Positions 61,581-64,000 of a stretch of DNA of 64,000 nucleotides are shown here, in pieces. Positions within the stretch are counted from its first letter, which is position 1; each line of letters begins with the position of its first letter. The position numbers and the translations under genes were made by a program. Source of the DNA: JACDAN01 sp963827705. GTDB lineage: Bacteria; Actinomycetota; Thermoleophilia; Gaiellales; Gaiellaceae. The notes below the pieces were generated by a model that saw only the letters and a program-made list of their open reading frames with translations, was not told the DNA's origin and did no database searches. The stretch is from positions 62,001 through 126,000 of the forward strand of contig CAWHBN010000017.1 of NCBI GenBank assembly GCA_963827705.1, written 5' to 3'.

Positions 61581-62764
61581 CCGCAGACCTTCTGTGCGGC
61601 GCGTGCGTAGACGTCCGCCGTCTTCACGAGCCCCTCGATCTCGAGGTTCTCGCCGAGCTCGGCGTCGGGGAGCCCGGACGAGGTGCCGTAGTTGAGCGTG
61701 GCGATCCCGTACCGGCTCAGCACCGACGCGTCCGAGAACCAGCGCGTCACGTCCCGCTCCGGCGCGGAGCCGAACACCTCCTCGTGCGCCTCGGCGACGG
61801 CGCCGACGACCGGGCTGCCCTCGTCGATCTCCGCCCCGGGCGCAGTCACGTAGACCTCGGCCTCGACGCCTTCGAGGCCGCGAGCGAACTCGAGCGCCCG
61901 GCGACGGGCTTCCGCCATCGGGACGTCGGGCGGCACGCGCAGATCGACGAACAGGTCGGTCGCGTGCGGGGTCCGCGACACGCGCCAGCCGAAGCCGCCC
62001 TGGATGGCGCCGACGTTCGCGACGCCGCGCACGTCGCCGTACGACATCTCCTCTTCCCACTCGGGCAGCCAGGCGAGCACACGGTCGAGCACCGGCCGCA
62101 TGCGGACGATCGAGTTCTCCTCGATCCGCCCCATCGAGAACGCGGTGTGGACGAACGGCCCCGTGACCCGGAGCCGGAGCCAGAGCGTCCCGAAGTGGGC
62201 CAGCACCAGCTTGTTCTCCGTCGGCTCGCCGAGGATGCACAGATCGGCAGCCCCACCGTGCCCGACGAGGTGACGTGAGCCGGCCGCGTAGCCGCGGTAC
62301 TCCGCGCCCTGAGCGTCGCCCTCCTGCGTCTTCTCGATCTCGCCGGCCACGGCGGCGACGAGCACATCGCCCTTCAGTCGGACTCCGTCCTCGATCAGCG
62401 ACCGAACGGCCTCGACGTAGCAGGCGAGCGCGCCCTTCATGTTCGAGATCCCGAGGCCGTAGATCCGTCCGTCGCGCTCGAACCCTTCCGGCCGGAAGCC
62501 CGGGATGTCGCGCAGCCACGGCTCCTTCCCCGAGTAGGAGGTGTCGAGATGACCGTTGAACATCAGCGTGGGGCCGCCGCCGTCGCCCGGCCAGGTACCG
62601 ACGACGTTCGCCCGGCCGTCCTCGACCTGCTGCCACATCACCTCGAGACCGAGAGCCTCGAGCTCGTCGGCCATGACCCGGGCGCAGGCCTCCTCCGACC
62701 CCGTGAAGGAAGGCGTCGAGACCAGGCGCAGCGCGAGGTCGACCAGTCGCCGCTCGTCGATCAC
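61577..62764 (-). CDS. M20-family metallohydrolase (ArgE/DapE/carboxypeptidase G2 type)
   Basis: 395 residues. Metal ligands appear in MFNGHLDTS (His, Asp), GLGISNMKGALACY (usual bridging Asp replaced by Asn), GEIEKTQEGD (catalytic Glu) and LGEPTENKLV (Glu); there is a lid domain in the middle. M20 enzymes remove acyl, carbamoyl or amino-acid groups by amide hydrolysis. The Asp to Asn change in the bridging position, if real, would be unusual. GTG overlaps the methyltransferase stop. Confidence 0.87.
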   Translation of the reverse strand: MIDERRLVDLALRLVSTPSFTGSEEACARVMADELEALGLEVMWQQVEDGRANVVGTWPGDGGGPTLMFNGHLDTSYSGKEPWLRDIPGFRPEGFERDGRIYGLGISNMKGALACYVEAVRSLIEDGVRLKGDVLVAAVAGEIEKTQEGDAQGAEYRGYAAGSRHLVGHGGAADLCILGEPTENKLVLAHFGTLWLRLRVTGPFVHTAFSMGRIEENSIVRMRPVLDRVLAWLPEWEEEMSYGDVRGVANVGAIQGGFGWRVSRTPHATDLFVDLRVPPDVPMAEARRRALEFARGLEGVEAEVYVTAPGAEIDEGSPVVGAVAEAHEEVFGSAPERDVTRWFSDASVLSRYGIATLNYGTSSGLPDAELGENLEIEGLVKTADVYARAAQKVCG

Positions 62765-63585
62765 GGCTTCCGCCCCGACCCGAGCTTGACCGAGACGGAG
62801 ACCTCGAAGCCGTCGCCGGCGCGGTGCTCCTCCAGGAGCTCGTCGAACCGAGCACGGACCGCAGCGCGCATGTCCTCGCTCTGCGCGCCTATCAACGCCC
62901 GCATGCGAACCGCCCCTTCGATGATCCCGGACCAGAGCTCGTCCGAGCTCTCGACCCGGAGGGGAAACTCGATCGTTCGCACTGCCGGTTCTGCGAGCCC
63001 GGCGCCTGTGAGGAGCCCGACGAGCTCGCCCTCGTCCGCGAACCGGAAGAACGATGGGCCCGCAGGGACCGTCGTCGGCGACGAGACGCCGACCTCGTGG
63101 ATCGCGTCGAAGAGCACGCCGATCCAGCGGCCGCGCGCCGGCTCGTCCCAGACTGTGAACGCAACGTCGCCGCCGGGCTCGAGCACGCGTACAGCCTCTG
63201 CCGCAGCCCGCTCCGGCTCGGCCAGGTGGAGGAGGAGAAACGCCGCCGTGACTGCGCTGAACGAACCGTCCTCGAACGGAACGGCGGTGGCGTCGCCGCG
63301 CACGAATTCCGCCTCGGGCACATGCTCGCGAGCGAACGCGAGCATGGTTTCGGAGAGGTCGAGGCCCACGACGTCGGCGCCGCTGGCAACAGCCCGCCCG
63401 GCGACGTAGCCCGGGCCCGTCGCGAGGTCGAGCAGCCGTGTCCCCGGCCCGGCGCCGACCGCGTCGACCAGCGGCTCGGCCAGCTCGGCCGTGACGCGGC
63501 CTAGCAGCGCGTCGTACGCCCCGGCGTCCTTGTCCGCCCATCCCGCTGCCTCGAAGGCGTCGAATGCTTCGGCGTCGTAGCTCAC
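62761..63585 (-). CDS. Class I SAM-dependent methyltransferase
   Basis: 274 residues: motif I RLLDLATGPGYVAGRAV, post-I VVGLDLSETML, VRGDATAVPFEDGSFSAVTAAFLLLHLAEPE and RVLEPGGDVAFTVWDE, i.e. Methyltransf_11/UbiE-like. GTG start overlapping the LLM gene stop. Substrate unknown. A methyltransferase inside a catabolic operon may act on a pathway intermediate or remove a methyl group in reverse with another acceptor (speculative). Confidence 0.87.
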   Translation of the reverse strand: MSYDAEAFDAFEAAGWADKDAGAYDALLGRVTAELAEPLVDAVGAGPGTRLLDLATGPGYVAGRAVASGADVVGLDLSETMLAFAREHVPEAEFVRGDATAVPFEDGSFSAVTAAFLLLHLAEPERAAAEAVRVLEPGGDVAFTVWDEPARGRWIGVLFDAIHEVGVSSPTTVPAGPSFFRFADEGELVGLLTGAGLAEPAVRTIEFPLRVESSDELWSGIIEGAVRMRALIGAQSEDMRAAVRARFDELLEEHRAGDGFEVSVSVKLGSGRKP

Positions 63586-64000
63586 GAGCGGAACTGCGGG
63601 AGGACCTGCTCGCCGAACATCCGGATCTGGTCGTGGCGCCGGTCGCCCCAGAGCTCGAGCATCACGTGGGTGCAGCCGGCGTCCCGGTACTCCTCGATCG
63701 CGGCGATGCAGTCCTCCGGGGTGCCGGCGATCGGCTTGCACTTGTCGAGCAGCTCGTCCGTCACCTGATCCTTGGCGGCGAGGCGGCCGCCCCGCTCCAT
63801 CGCCTCCGCGACCGGCCGGATCTCCTCCTGCTCGATGCCGGCGAGCTCGAGGAGCGTGTCCGCGGATCCCTGGATGTTCTGGACCTTGTTCGCGAGGTAC
63901 ATGCCGGCGATCTCGCGCGCGCCGTCGCGGCCCTCGTCACGGTCCTCTCCGATCGACGCGACGACCGTGCAGCCGATGTCGATGTCGCGCGCCACGTTCT
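63582..64000 (-). CDS. LLM-class flavin-dependent oxidoreductase, partial
   Basis: Only the C-terminal ~138 residues are in the window; the frame runs off the right edge. The pattern IAGTPEDCIAAIEEYRDAGCTHVMLELWGD ending EQVLPQF is the usual end of luciferase-like FMN or F420-dependent enzymes. These catalyse monooxygenation or hydride transfer. It is the most upstream gene seen in the run and may perform the first oxidative step. The operon probably continues to the right. Confidence 0.85.
   Translation of the reverse strand, partial: NVARDIDIGCTVVASIGEDRDEGRDGAREIAGMYLANKVQNIQGSADTLLELAGIEQEEIRPVAEAMERGGRLAAKDQVTDELLDKCKPIAGTPEDCIAAIEEYRDAGCTHVMLELWGDRRHDQIRMFGEQVLPQFRS

Noticed and set aside
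1..64000. CRISPR arrays, rRNA operons, transposases or prophage modules
   Set aside because: No regularly spaced repeats with spacers, no rRNA-like sequence and no recombinase or transposase motifs were seen; the two gp19-like genes alone do not make a prophage.

Overview
The window is a gene-dense, high-GC stretch of bacterial chromosome. Frequent GTG and TTG starts, many 4-base ATGA/GTGA gene overlaps, LuxR-type two-component pairs, an SCO4226-like protein and LLM-type flavin oxidoreductases point to an actinobacterium, probably a deep-branching soil lineage such as Thermoleophilia/Gaiellales (inference). No rRNA, complete tRNA, transposase, integrase or CRISPR array was seen.

Layout. 0-5 kb: a minus-strand operon of histidine kinase, response regulator and MMPL transporter, with a decayed copy of the regulator tail at the left edge. 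5.2-7.3 kb: two orphan contractile-tail tube-like proteins and a secreted clan GH-A hydrolase. 7.4-9.7 kb: a GAF histidine kinase/response regulator pair. 9.6-28.6 kb: a stress and energy block with VKOR, DsbA and a membrane-anchored nitrite-reductase-like copper protein, a ZIP transporter, acetate kinase plus phosphoketolase (bifid shunt), a MacB-like ABC exporter, a CBS protein, two tandem universal stress proteins, a GNAT/acyl-CoA ligase fusion and a zinc alcohol dehydrogenase. Five promoters in this block share a bipartite 38-bp motif, so it looks like one regulon, plausibly run by the GAF kinase pair in the manner of DevS/DevR (inference). 28.7-31.1 kb: an SCP2 protein and a glycogen-debranching-type enzyme.

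31.1-38.4 kb is an accessory segment. It starts at a truncated ABC ATPase and carries single-gene units (peptidase E, GNAT, methyltransferase, cupin-TPR, cyclase-ATPase) separated by short structured repeats that all point the same way. It ends just before glutamate decarboxylase and a class II amidotransferase. 40.8-46.0 kb: a GH3 glucosidase diverging from a large LuxR (LAL) regulator. 46.0-48.0 kb: an SCO4226-like protein, a vanadium-haloperoxidase-family protein and the tail of a lost paralogue.

48.1-64.0 kb is one long minus-strand run of 17 mostly overlapping genes that continues past the right edge. It encodes a complete branched-chain-amino-acid-type ABC importer plus an LLM monooxygenase, methyltransferase, M20 and two M24 hydrolases, FAH, homocitrate-synthase-like enzyme, RidA, FAD oxidoreductase, TIM-barrel enzyme and two ketopantoate-reductase-like dehydrogenases. 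It looks like uptake and breakdown of one unidentified nitrogen-containing organic compound.

Several genes (two small ORFs, ackA, phosphoketolase, ABC permease, glutamate decarboxylase, GH3 and probably one fused pair) carry single-base shifts. Nearly all are +1 insertions, where locatable mostly in G or C runs, so residual sequencing error is a more likely cause than real gene decay.
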